From a virus: a stretch of 53,900 nt of DNA. The DNA lies in the IMG/VR virus record IMGVR_UViG_3300030329_005258, positions 1 through 53,900 of that record; one strand, given 5' to 3'. Made by a program: the position numbers and the translations under genes. Within the stretch, counting starts at the first letter, position 1. Every line of letters begins with the position of its first letter. Shown one piece after another: positions 30,401 through 36,941 of the stretch. The notes beneath the pieces were generated by a model. It made no database searches and was not told the DNA's origin. It was given only the letters and a program-made list of their open reading frames with translations.

Positions 30401-31977
30401 AGCCTCTTTATAGCGGATCATTAGTTAAGATAAGTTTTTCTCCTAAACATCATGATCCAACGCTAGATAATGCTCGCTTCGACCTTCAGACAATTTTGTC
30501 CGGAGCGCAAGTAACTTATGCCAGAAATGGTTTTATCCCCAATGCTGCAGCCGGAATCAGCGCCATGGCAGGAACTTCCAGTATTGATAATGCAATGCAG
30601 ATTTCTGCTTCACTCAATCTTTTCTCAGTCGTAGAAGACTACCAAAAATCAGCATTACAAACACCCGCCGGTCTTATTGGAGGGGCACCAGATTTAGATC
30701 CAGATAAAGCCGGCCGAAAATGGGTTATTGAGCCTAAATGGCAGGTGCCAATATATAATTATAGAGGTTATAAAGAGTTTGCAGATGGCCAAGCTCTTGC
30801 TGGTGTTTCCGGTCAAGAAGTTTCGCAAGGTGGTATGATTGTAACAATTCCAACATTCGGAACAGGAACTATGACATTTGGCCAATGGCACCAATATGGA
30901 ATACCAGGAAATGTCGACGAAACAATAGGTATTGATATTGTTAACGTTCCCGGCGAAAAATCTTTAGCTGACGCAGTAGGACTAAGACAGGGGTGGTATC
31001 CATTATCGCGAATTGCTGAAAAGAGAGAAATACGTGAAGCAGTAGTGGCTATACCTTTTAGATTAATCAGGGGCAAGAAAATGTTCTTTAGGTTTGAAAG
31101 AGATAGAATTAATAAAGCCTTATATACAGAATTAATTGCAGATCCAGAAGAAAAAAGAAAACAAATCAGAGAAGTCGGCACGGAAGTCGTTGATATGGTT
31201 AAAAAAATGGAAAGGTATGTCATACCTCCTCAGTTTGATTTCTTGACTTTCGATGGCAAAAAAGAAAAAGAAGAGGTCAAGCCATTGGCTATGTATATTT
31301 TTGAATTCAGACATCAATTAACAGATACTGACTTATCAGATATGTGGCAAAATCTTGTACCGGACTTGGCCTATGACATCCCAGATGTACAAGAATCAGT
31401 GGTTAGGATAACACACCCACTGCTTACAGAGGCCATCAAGAAAGCACAAATCAGCGCGTCACCGATCGGATTATCACAAAATCAAGGCGATATAAAAAAG
31501 AAACTTGGATTTATTGAACTTCATGAAGATTTGCGCTGGATGGTTTTCAAAGTTAAACAAAAAGCAGCTACAAACTATTATCGTGAATTACGAAAAGACC
31601 GCGGCGACATTACTTTACAATTAGAAGAAAACACAAGACGATTTAATGGCAGAACGCGTGAAGAACACGATAATGCCAAACAATTTAAAACAAAAGAAGT
31701 TGTCCCATTATATAGTTATAACTGGCCGTATGACTTTTTTACGATGATTGAGTTAGTTAAAATGGACGCGACAATAAGACTTACACCACAAGATGTTGAA
31801 GAAACAAAACCAGATGCACTAATTGGAGGCCCCGGCGCGGGCTCTGCAAATCCGGTACAACAAGCACCAGCTGCCGCCGCAGCACCGCCCCCCGCAGCAG
31901 CCCCAGCCGCAAGCCCAGAAGGTGGTAATATTCTTGGCTTGGGTGGAATTGACCTCGGCCCCGCTGGAGACATATAG
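21409..31977 (+). CDS. Giant virion protein with LamG-like domain and duplicated module, 3,522 aa
   Basis: One 10.6-kb frame. Residues about 160-385 form a LamG/concanavalin A-like jellyroll: GATVEFWLKK, later SKWHHYAFTFKN, then MYYDGEFV and GSIDEFRYWKTLRTAKQI, the classical order of this lectin-like fold. A 145-residue Gly/Ser/Ala-rich module occurs twice, at about 734-878 and 1623-1767. Other regions are long and unrecognised. The C-terminus has an Ala/Pro-rich flexible stretch (residues about 3480-3510) and ends GGIDLGPAGDI. The location after wedge genes and the lectin-like domain point to a large baseplate-associated surface-binding or fibre-network protein. No catalytic site is seen. 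The start ATG has AGGTG upstream. Confidence 0.75.
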   Translation: MSKSLKELFSQKASQKITGVSSSLKQLGAKIESADYLKVNKIFRNRVYPHVDFSKPDKWVRFGSAKKYYEDAVKNVYESYPYDGSEKEKLEWHNSSSFFENYVFDKEYPRTTGYVGFPGSSFSSAGSGSYGTPSNNEYILVTGSINKDNIYNASKNRTDNLIFDLSKDGATVEFWLKKDAWLGDSKTKREVIFDLWNQQPKASAAYGRLRIEMDSTSADTVFLISAVSGTSGVKIAPIGTSGSHGAAFTTAKVADSKWHHYAFTFKNVSSNVQAEMYYDGEFVESITTGSNINGVSGSIAWSGYTNKPVVATIGSLVYRTAFDADSIAKIGHGKLSGSIDEFRYWKTLRTAKQIGSNYFGQVGGGVNSDDANTSLGLYYKFNEGMSGISTIDDIILDYSGRVANGKYVGFVSGTYQRNTGSAMVLSGKAKSEFEDPIIYKAHPKVTNYYNTKINSGSVYDHQNPSSIYNTFPSWITEEDNYGTLYNLSQIIASYFDNLYLQIRELPKIKNIHYPSGSEQPYPFANYLLQDKGMFLGEIFNDSSLLEDYKNQSEDFNFKEKLTNVKNRIYQNIYNNLEYIYKSKGTEKSIRAMLRSMGLSDDLVKINYYGNNLEFEFKDNFRSSTVKKRILNITTGSATASIYQDSQKFDDNDTNQNDNALSYLKGGEILKFIPYTLEANIFFPKKFKEGTKFYSGIHYTSSLFGMHTVDTSGMGAHTTTWDKSGFDGTHASAADAIDMSGYQAAGDPSTKFNITIPVAAGGSNTAITIKFDISSAGSPTSAGSDHITIGTAGSSDTDNAALVIKAINGTTDSRITYGNGSGDGSSGTGVQGITATAGTAGTKVTLTIDDGGTVGNISSAIAHGAGTVNLVDVTDFTGGAVVSWIDYANTRVFVSRPTASHLKDSGYARFHLVAGHNSIVNMSSSWFADVYDNRHWNVNVRLRPKNDSVHFSVANMNVYKSHEYEMEFHGATTKLGEVDQEFHLTKTLTYDQATAFLTSSKKIYGGAHRTNFTGSVISRTDNKMTSLRYWFSYLNKEELRSHVKDIKNYGVNHPYKNAILHLTGVSLLDTKGYLNTLSGTYIPKIKTLGLHWNFENVTGSDPAGQFIIKDFSSGSALSETWFQSAPTGNYGPFGEYIDRYYPGLGHSFFPDDNAAVIEDYVYTAKQQLPEVLSSADQIEIRNFDDDIFTRSSRPMSYFAAIEKSPYQIVSDEMLDIFATMVDFNDIVGAPVNKYRQEYKELNKLRELFFQRVKRTTDFDKFLEFYKWVDFTIHRMLQDLIPVSANVSSDIKTILESHILERNKYQHRYPGFKAIKNDPEGTIEVINKYAKSGYLDADVRKHTAIQKWAGISDNVDYVTIFNGGLGGYRSIEHSVDSTTKKLDVNRGVFKSIYRVIDDSTGGTSTEIDTAREKIRKSVLKNVTKQTFEPIVRAGVDVAIRNQNNQHLNKRINYIKQTFPFKNEGTDDYMLIESSQITSTASITTPENPRRQISPGKQRLAFKASVMRYDKTDGVVGVEDDSLKGDYVAPFTLYTYASTGSLSGSAVDTLFESGHQFTNLHADLIDQTGEVSLQGPFTEKHVGGMAHRHTDLNTNVSGAILDTEDTRAEAWRIRFGNEGNSATATDAIDMDGYQAVGDPSSKFNITIPVVVGGSNTTITIKFDISSASSPTSAGSNHITIGTAGSGDSDNAALVIKAINGETDGRITYGNASGEGSSGTGIQGITASAGSTGTKVTLTIDLGGTSGNISSAIAHGAGTVNLVDVTDFSGGTDAQTAKIYGPAADENAAKAIHKPRVTFFREGRTKRPVNIRNIETTSSVKNGLTVEGNFYKNYEVVQTAGGDINNLWFVHNSGAIAATGTIESIAVSGAVDFEIEDRTYLIDGKTRQKTVIYERFSAPGGPEVNSLGYLDIASRQYSVYNSLNYRNSLVRDVLNRKFLKNHEGKYSGSAEFTRFAGSPGFDAILGASSVIGSFHDTHNNRAWRLQKYDKTKSYKPGTERVTTGAIFNNAFVSTPIPASDRQYSWITKSLNTHFPHNLVSASAADLAAGNTSPALVQDALGYAPYDGILSSSAKGYYSAIEFVSASLHVAFSSSKLNGWNFGIPKSVIYNNNESNYGIGAGNLAVLGGPGRNILFTDFTNLNHIVYEPISSSAHVLGYEAMDVQNIDTGSTAQGHVNYFNKVFLSGAQPQLHIEALHGRKGYGEEVYTGQGAWQRNKPGEIAVLNAILLNRNGPYGYPTWKQIRTGQHPIARYLRRNNIIDVQRNPKTYIDENRNIFKERFNPNFDSYTVPPVAENRRRPLKFTFLTKPDKAKDIDAVEAGDHAYQTSPSLTPVFGDLIALEATYGNNYVYFPQEKLNKQAGVKVDKKSTAYDDLTGMYLYGGLGDQSEISRFVRLDITEKIFPREENEFLSKTYTRKNFLVEYWNRDPSLRRGTGSFRPKAFGKFTWGWDAYSVAGSNEYSMHTGSMWPLDGPKDFTSASSPEWGAKVDSPTSYPWMIGAGELQWIHNASYGSSGMQNRNFLGPVYMRPAYEITVDDTYGLSPPGSGHRRILVAGMPNWDTPAGSAMISGRSKEPFPEGTYEQWSEKLRRQGQGFSLIPEFRISEHIDTYLSNVGIFRFLADNEGFLTVTGSSVNNSAQCAFAKEYLHTDFIKQFHIIDEHKETPFVNGNKVQRAEASSLTLKCQALMKFLPYEGFHPAVRTVQLANLFSASYFPSSTGSAIGTDGSSIISFLPDRLSQYRPIFQPYFSPGILYNSIKAGIAVDYPVFLTDHKFNNTSSLGVIRITGSRMNDTQDMYKGPNNSGEAKNKQYGEWTLGRPRVKDNFDMRLPFESLLDPAEAILGKNLTTGEPESSSSISLWLSYGRLTASIRQPPVDPRYKMAMHNFIAESQNLFCEKQIIKSDISDLHPDFGVMSGAAPYSMYVVLKKGHKNMTPYSRHSAFGYPVASGFTTTNAATTNAQIPIPGAEAGGVSPLPKLEALSASYAAFTPPYEDIDFKSGEPLYSGSLVKISFSPKHHDPTLDNARFDLQTILSGAQVTYARNGFIPNAAAGISAMAGTSSIDNAMQISASLNLFSVVEDYQKSALQTPAGLIGGAPDLDPDKAGRKWVIEPKWQVPIYNYRGYKEFADGQALAGVSGQEVSQGGMIVTIPTFGTGTMTFGQWHQYGIPGNVDETIGIDIVNVPGEKSLADAVGLRQGWYPLSRIAEKREIREAVVAIPFRLIRGKKMFFRFERDRINKALYTELIADPEEKRKQIREVGTEVVDMVKKMERYVIPPQFDFLTFDGKKEKEEVKPLAMYIFEFRHQLTDTDLSDMWQNLVPDLAYDIPDVQESVVRITHPLLTEAIKKAQISASPIGLSQNQGDIKKKLGFIELHEDLRWMVFKVKQKAATNYYRELRKDRGDITLQLEENTRRFNGRTREEHDNAKQFKTKEVVPLYSYNWPYDFFTMIELVKMDATIRLTPQDVEETKPDALIGGPGAGSANPVQQAPAAAAAPPPAAAPAASPEGGNILGLGGIDLGPAGDI
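23608..24042 (+). repeat. Duplicated 145-aa module, copy 1
   Basis: In-frame coding repeat within the 3,522-aa protein. It begins DAIDMSGYQAAGDPS, includes FNITIPVAAGG and ITIKFDISSAGSPTSAG, and ends VNLVDVTDFTGG. The second copy at 26275-26709 matches along its full length with scattered substitutions. The sequence before (GFDGTHASA) and after (VSWIDYANTRVF) is unlike that around copy 2, so the module behaves as an inserted unit. Confidence 0.9.
26275..26709 (+). repeat. Duplicated 145-aa module, copy 2
   Basis: Second copy of the module, beginning DAIDMDGYQAVGDPS and ending VNLVDVTDFSGG. The start-to-start distance is 2,667 bases (889 codons). The final 51 bases before the Thr/Ser difference (26652-26702) are identical at DNA level to copy 1, while upstream parts differ at many third positions. 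Confidence 0.9.
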
Positions 31978-31986
31978 GAATAAAAT

Positions 31987-33078
31987 ATGGCATTTCTAGA
32001 CAAAAAACAAAATGTATACGATATCAAGCTTACTTCGCATGGGAAAAAACTCATTTCACTGGGCAAGTTTGATCCGGTTTACTATGCTTTTTTTGACGAT
32101 GACGTCATATATGATATGCGCTACACAACAGATGATTTTGTCGAAGATCAAAACACTACAGAAACGCGTATCAAAAGTGATACGCCTACCCTGGGTGCGT
32201 TATATAATTTTACTAGAGTTGAAGACAAGGACAGAAAAATCTTTCCAGGAGAAGTCAACAAAGCTTCTGAAGATTCTCCTGATCCAGAAAATCAAGAAGA
32301 TTCTTTTTTCGAATATGATCATGATAGAGAAGTAGGGATACTTAAAAATTATATTTTACAAGAACCTCTCGGCTCCTCGCAAGTTGGAGTTGAATATGTT
32401 CCTTCGTGGGACATAAAGACGTATATTGGAGAAATAAGCAGTTCTGTTAATCAACTTTATTCAAAAAGATTTCCAACGATAAATATACCTCAAATCGAAC
32501 TAGAGTGTAAATTTATTACAGTTGCCAAACACAGCCCTGTTTTAGAAGAAGATCCTTCGAGCTTGATTGGTATTAATAATGCTTTAAGAATGATTGGCGA
32601 AGAAGAAATTTTGGCTTTTGAAGATGGATCTTATTTTGATATAGAAAGGGGGGAGATTCTGCTAGAAATTTCTGAAGAAAATGTTGCCTACGAAGGAGAA
32701 AATTTTGAAGCAGAAATATTTTTGGTTGAGGACAAAGGATCACTCTCAGAAGAATGGAGTAGTTTATTTTATCCCCCGGATTTAAATGAGAGAAGTGCGT
32801 TTTATGCTTCTTATGTGAATTCTGATGACCGACAGGGGATTAAATATATTATGCCTCCTGCCGAACTTGAGCTATCAAATTTTTTGGATATATCATTTGA
32901 CGAAGAAATACCAGAAGAAGTTATATGTAATACAAAAGCTATGGAACAATATAAATCTAAAACCATTTTTTCAGATCTCAAAGTTAATTGTCAAAATATA
33001 GAGACTTTCGTCGATAAAGAACAGGTGCCTAACATATATTATGAAGAATATGGTGATGACTCAGGAGAGATTTGCTAA
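31987..33078 (+). CDS. Structural protein with MAFLD-type N-terminus, 363 aa
   Basis: The N-terminus MAFLDKKQNVYDIKLTSHG followed by KKLISLGKFDPVYYAFFDDD resembles that of the 328-aa protein at 40739. This suggests a shared docking domain. The rest is strongly acidic (for example EDSPDPENQEDSFFEYD and many EEE runs) and unrecognised. The position in the middle of the tail block supports a structural protein. The stop overlaps the next ATG by one base (TAATG). AGGAATAAAAT upstream provides a modest ribosome-binding site. Confidence 0.65.
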   Translation: MAFLDKKQNVYDIKLTSHGKKLISLGKFDPVYYAFFDDDVIYDMRYTTDDFVEDQNTTETRIKSDTPTLGALYNFTRVEDKDRKIFPGEVNKASEDSPDPENQEDSFFEYDHDREVGILKNYILQEPLGSSQVGVEYVPSWDIKTYIGEISSSVNQLYSKRFPTINIPQIELECKFITVAKHSPVLEEDPSSLIGINNALRMIGEEEILAFEDGSYFDIERGEILLEISEENVAYEGENFEAEIFLVEDKGSLSEEWSSLFYPPDLNERSAFYASYVNSDDRQGIKYIMPPAELELSNFLDISFDEEIPEEVICNTKAMEQYKSKTIFSDLKVNCQNIETFVDKEQVPNIYYEEYGDDSGEIC

Positions 33079-36000
33079 TGGCTCGTATTAATGAAAAATT
33101 TGGTGAATTGGTACCTGATGTTTTTATAGGAAATATTAAAATAGTCAAGTCATATAACTCGATTCAAGAAAGAAAAAACGCCAGAGTAGATTCTAATTTT
33201 GCGGATCCTGGCACAGATAATCGATATAAAAATGATTTAAAAGGTCGTATTTCCAGCAAGTCCGGAGGACAGCTTAAGGCTACTGTTCGTCTCTATCTTA
33301 AAGAAGTCGTGGGCAATGATTTCAAGACGTTTTGGTTTAGACAAGGTGGAATATATGAATTTCTCAAGATCAGAATTGTACAATCTTTATCTTCCGGTGT
33401 TACAAGAGATATAGTCAAAAATTTTACTGAAATATTACCAGGCGGTCATTTAGAAACTGTAGCAAATCAACAATCTGAAGGAGCAGCCTCTAGTCTTTCT
33501 TATAAAGACATAAAAGTTAATTCACTTTTACAGCCACTGTTCAAATATAAAACAATCACTGCAAACAACAGTTCTATTTATGACGTACCATTTGAGATAA
33601 CTTTCAATGTTATAGGAGATGATCCACAACATCTGGCATATCATGCTATATGTTATATCGATTCTCACTCTTCAGATGGGAGAAAAGTACGCAACAAGCT
33701 TCAAGCTAGATCATCAGGGCGCCCTTCGTCTGAGTTAATTATTGATTCTGGAAAACTCCAACATATCACAGGCTATTACACTAACGAGACTACTGGAAGA
33801 CTTCATTTGGGCCCAATGTATTCTTCTGAGGGAAGATTGTATTCCGGAACATCACCAGGAATAGGAAGAAATCAACTTTTAAAATCAAATATGATACCAA
33901 ATATAAAAGTCAAGGATTATAGAATAATAGACGAATTTGAGAAAATTCCGTTGGATTTTAAAAATTCTGATACTGACCCAGTTCGGCCAAATAAGACGCT
34001 GGCTTTGAAATCTAAGATTCAATATAACAAAAAAAATGATGACGTATTTTTTACAAATTTATTTTTAAGCCATAGAAATGATGGGAGCGCTGTGTTTTCT
34101 TTTGGGCTAGATATAAACAAGGTATTTGAAAATTATAGCTATCACAATAAGATTATGAAAAATCCTGATAAGTCTATTGCATCATCTTTTATTGATAATT
34201 CGTATATAAGAAAAATAAAGGTTATTCGTCGACGAGTTGAGGATGAATTAACTGGTGTCGATCGATTTGGCTTTAAAGCTTTGAAAGAGTTCAGAGGGCC
34301 AGATGGATCTTGTGACGACCATGTTGTTGTTGAAACTAAATCCCACCGATTGCGCGAGATTATTAGTAGAAAAATGAAAGCAACACATACAGAGGCCGAC
34401 ACTCTTGAAACGATCGGCGCCATCAAAGTGTCTAACGTATCTGTGGACAATGCTACTAATTTAGTTTATTTTAAATGTTTTGACAAACAATTATCAAAAG
34501 TAACAGACGGAATATATCAATATGGTGTCGAAATTGATATTGAAGATAATACAAGGTCTAAATTAGTTTCAACTTATAGATCTTTAGAGAGTGCAAGGTA
34601 TAAATATGAGAGATATTGTTCTTTGGCGAGAATGATGGGCTACAATCATTATAACAAAAAATACTCCACAGGGTTTATGAATGTTGCAAAGCAATATAGT
34701 GCCGAAGAGGGTATCGAGAGTCCTTGGTTAGCGCTATTAAAAGAATTCAATTCGGCAATTAATCTTTTTATGGGTCATCGCGGGGAGATTGACGCAATAT
34801 TTATGTCCAAATTTATGAGACTGCTTTATTCACTGTCTTGTCCGATATCTTCAGATTCTAGCGAGCCATTCATTGTCTTATCATTAGTCGACAAATTTCT
34901 TCGAAGGATAGCAGATATTCTAGGCATTGAAACAAACAGACAGCAAGTCTATAGAAAGAAAACTAGTGGACTATATACAAAAACAGTAGGTGAGACATCT
35001 CCTCTTCCAGTTTTTAAATTAGAAAAATATTTTGGTGCATCTTTATCCGGGAAGAGTAATACAAATTTGTCTAGTGAACTAGTCGACGCTGCAGCGCGAA
35101 AGGATTTCGGATATGAATATATATCTAATACGATAAGACCTCGTCCAAGACAAGCTCGTACCGCGGCGGGACAAACCGCCGAAGTAGTTGTTGATGATGA
35201 TTTTCAGTCTTATTCTGTCGAAGAAATTAATGATCGCTTTGAGACTGAAACTTTTAGATATTTTAATAAGCCAAGCCCCAATGTTGATATTAGAGTTGGC
35301 AACAAAGTATATACAAATCGCGATTTCGTTGGAGCTAATAGACATAGGTTCCTGGCGCCATCAGCAGTTGGCCTCGGCCGAGATCGAGAAGTTAACTTGG
35401 TAAGAGAAGAAGAAAATTTATTTAATGATGAAAAGAACGTTTCTGTATTTTTGGACGTCTTAAATCACAATTTCCATCGAGAGGCTAAACAAAGAGACAC
35501 GACAGATCCTCGATCTTCCCGTCGTCAACAAGTTAGAGATTTGTCTAGAGACTCTTCTAGCTCTAAATTAGAGGAGTATTTATCTCATAGAGATGTTCGA
35601 ATAACATCAGAAAGCAAACTAGCTGAAGAGCGCGAGCGAGATGAGGATGTAGAAAAAGAAGGGCGTCTTGTCCCCGCTAACGAATATTTGGTAAAAACTG
35701 CAAAAGTTCTCGTCAATAGCGACGAATGTAGTGATGATGATGAATTGGTTCAAGCAATTAATGACACAATCCTTGAAAAAAAATCTGTTGGTAGGGAAAT
35801 TGGTACAAATATCTCAAGACTTCGAACGGGAAAGAAAATTACAGTTGGTAGAGAACAATCCGGAAGAAATTTAGGTTTATCCTTATTGGGCGCTGAACAC
35901 ATGGACATTTTATCACCGCAAAAAGACCTTCAATTATGGGACCTTGAAAGGCCGGATAATGTGGTATCTCTCTTAAGAGAAGTTAAAAGTGAGCGGACTA

Positions 36001-36941
36001 GCAGAAGAGAGGCCGCCGGAGAAGTATTGGATCTCGGGCCCCGCGTCGACAGAAGAAGACCCGGCTCAGCAGATATTCCAGTTGAAAAACAAAATATGAT
36101 TAGAGAGTTGCCAATGCAAATAAAGTCTCTTTTACATTCTGGACTGAATGGTAACAGAAAGCCCGGCCGCCAAGCCGGCAGAAACGTGACAAAGTATGAT
36201 TTCAAGTCAGTTGGTCGAAAATTAGCAAAACGTGGTACCGGAGAAACTCAAGGAAAGAGAAGATATGATCCCTTGCAGGATGTAAACAAAGCATCCACTT
36301 TTTGGATGATGCATGGCCAACTGGCAGAGCTACAAGTTTATACAGGTCAGAAAACTACCAACGATCGAAAAGTTAATATGAAAGAGCCTGATTGGCGGCC
36401 CATGGACGAAAACACTTGGAGGCAAGTACAAGAAGGTGGAGAAACAATGTGTCGTTTGGTGCGGTACAAAAATGAAAAACTTTTTGGTAAATCACCTAAG
36501 ATGTTTGATATGCCTATTAATAATGAGTTGTTTGTCATAAAAGGTAAAGGCAAGAAAAGATCCAGGCCCGATACTGTGGCGCCAAGAGTTGCTGGCCCAA
36601 TAGATACCATGTTGTCGAAAATGGAAAAATATTTTACAGAAACGATTTACCAAGAATATACTACAACCTTGGTAGTACCATCCCAGAGATTTGCTGATGG
36701 AAAAAGAAGAGCGCGCCCGCGCCCACCGCTTCCAAATGAAGTAAGAGAAGAAAATGTTAATCAAAGACAAAAAGATAGAAACGTTGCAAGAAAAGCTAGT
36801 CCAAAAGAAACAAAGAATGTTATTGGTGTTACCGACACTAAAAAGAAGAAAAAGAAAGGTGGCAGAAAAACTCCTGGAATTAGAGGAAAAAAAGTAATTG
36901 GAGTTACTGATAATAAGACTCCCGGAGGAGGTTATCGATAA
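33078..36941 (+). CDS. Structural protein of unknown function, 1,287 aa, disordered basic C-terminus
   Basis: I chose ATG 33078 because it overlaps the preceding stop as TAATG; an in-frame TTG six bases upstream is less likely. The N-terminal about 350 residues look like a folded mixed domain (LKATVRLYLKEVVGNDFKTF, then FEITFNVIGDDPQHLAY). The region from about 690 to 1,000 is rich in Arg, Asp and Glu, probably extended or helical. The C-terminus is very basic and contains two copies of VIGVTD separated by a Lys/Gly-rich run. No known family is recognised. The stop overlaps the next gene by one base. A strong GGAGGAGG lies near the 3' end for the next start. Confidence 0.65.
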   Translation: MARINEKFGELVPDVFIGNIKIVKSYNSIQERKNARVDSNFADPGTDNRYKNDLKGRISSKSGGQLKATVRLYLKEVVGNDFKTFWFRQGGIYEFLKIRIVQSLSSGVTRDIVKNFTEILPGGHLETVANQQSEGAASSLSYKDIKVNSLLQPLFKYKTITANNSSIYDVPFEITFNVIGDDPQHLAYHAICYIDSHSSDGRKVRNKLQARSSGRPSSELIIDSGKLQHITGYYTNETTGRLHLGPMYSSEGRLYSGTSPGIGRNQLLKSNMIPNIKVKDYRIIDEFEKIPLDFKNSDTDPVRPNKTLALKSKIQYNKKNDDVFFTNLFLSHRNDGSAVFSFGLDINKVFENYSYHNKIMKNPDKSIASSFIDNSYIRKIKVIRRRVEDELTGVDRFGFKALKEFRGPDGSCDDHVVVETKSHRLREIISRKMKATHTEADTLETIGAIKVSNVSVDNATNLVYFKCFDKQLSKVTDGIYQYGVEIDIEDNTRSKLVSTYRSLESARYKYERYCSLARMMGYNHYNKKYSTGFMNVAKQYSAEEGIESPWLALLKEFNSAINLFMGHRGEIDAIFMSKFMRLLYSLSCPISSDSSEPFIVLSLVDKFLRRIADILGIETNRQQVYRKKTSGLYTKTVGETSPLPVFKLEKYFGASLSGKSNTNLSSELVDAAARKDFGYEYISNTIRPRPRQARTAAGQTAEVVVDDDFQSYSVEEINDRFETETFRYFNKPSPNVDIRVGNKVYTNRDFVGANRHRFLAPSAVGLGRDREVNLVREEENLFNDEKNVSVFLDVLNHNFHREAKQRDTTDPRSSRRQQVRDLSRDSSSSKLEEYLSHRDVRITSESKLAEERERDEDVEKEGRLVPANEYLVKTAKVLVNSDECSDDDELVQAINDTILEKKSVGREIGTNISRLRTGKKITVGREQSGRNLGLSLLGAEHMDILSPQKDLQLWDLERPDNVVSLLREVKSERTSRREAAGEVLDLGPRVDRRRPGSADIPVEKQNMIRELPMQIKSLLHSGLNGNRKPGRQAGRNVTKYDFKSVGRKLAKRGTGETQGKRRYDPLQDVNKASTFWMMHGQLAELQVYTGQKTTNDRKVNMKEPDWRPMDENTWRQVQEGGETMCRLVRYKNEKLFGKSPKMFDMPINNELFVIKGKGKKRSRPDTVAPRVAGPIDTMLSKMEKYFTETIYQEYTTTLVVPSQRFADGKRRARPRPPLPNEVREENVNQRQKDRNVARKASPKETKNVIGVTDTKKKKKKGGRKTPGIRGKKVIGVTDNKTPGGGYR

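Noticed and set aside
31716-32066. 116-aa minus-strand Ala/Gly/Pro frame
   Set aside because: It is the complement of the Ala/Pro-rich tail of the 3,522-aa protein and spans the junction of two genes.
33072-33077. TTG start for the 1,287-aa protein
   Set aside because: ATG 33078 overlaps the previous stop as TAATG, the same coupling used at 19836, 36941 and 44316.
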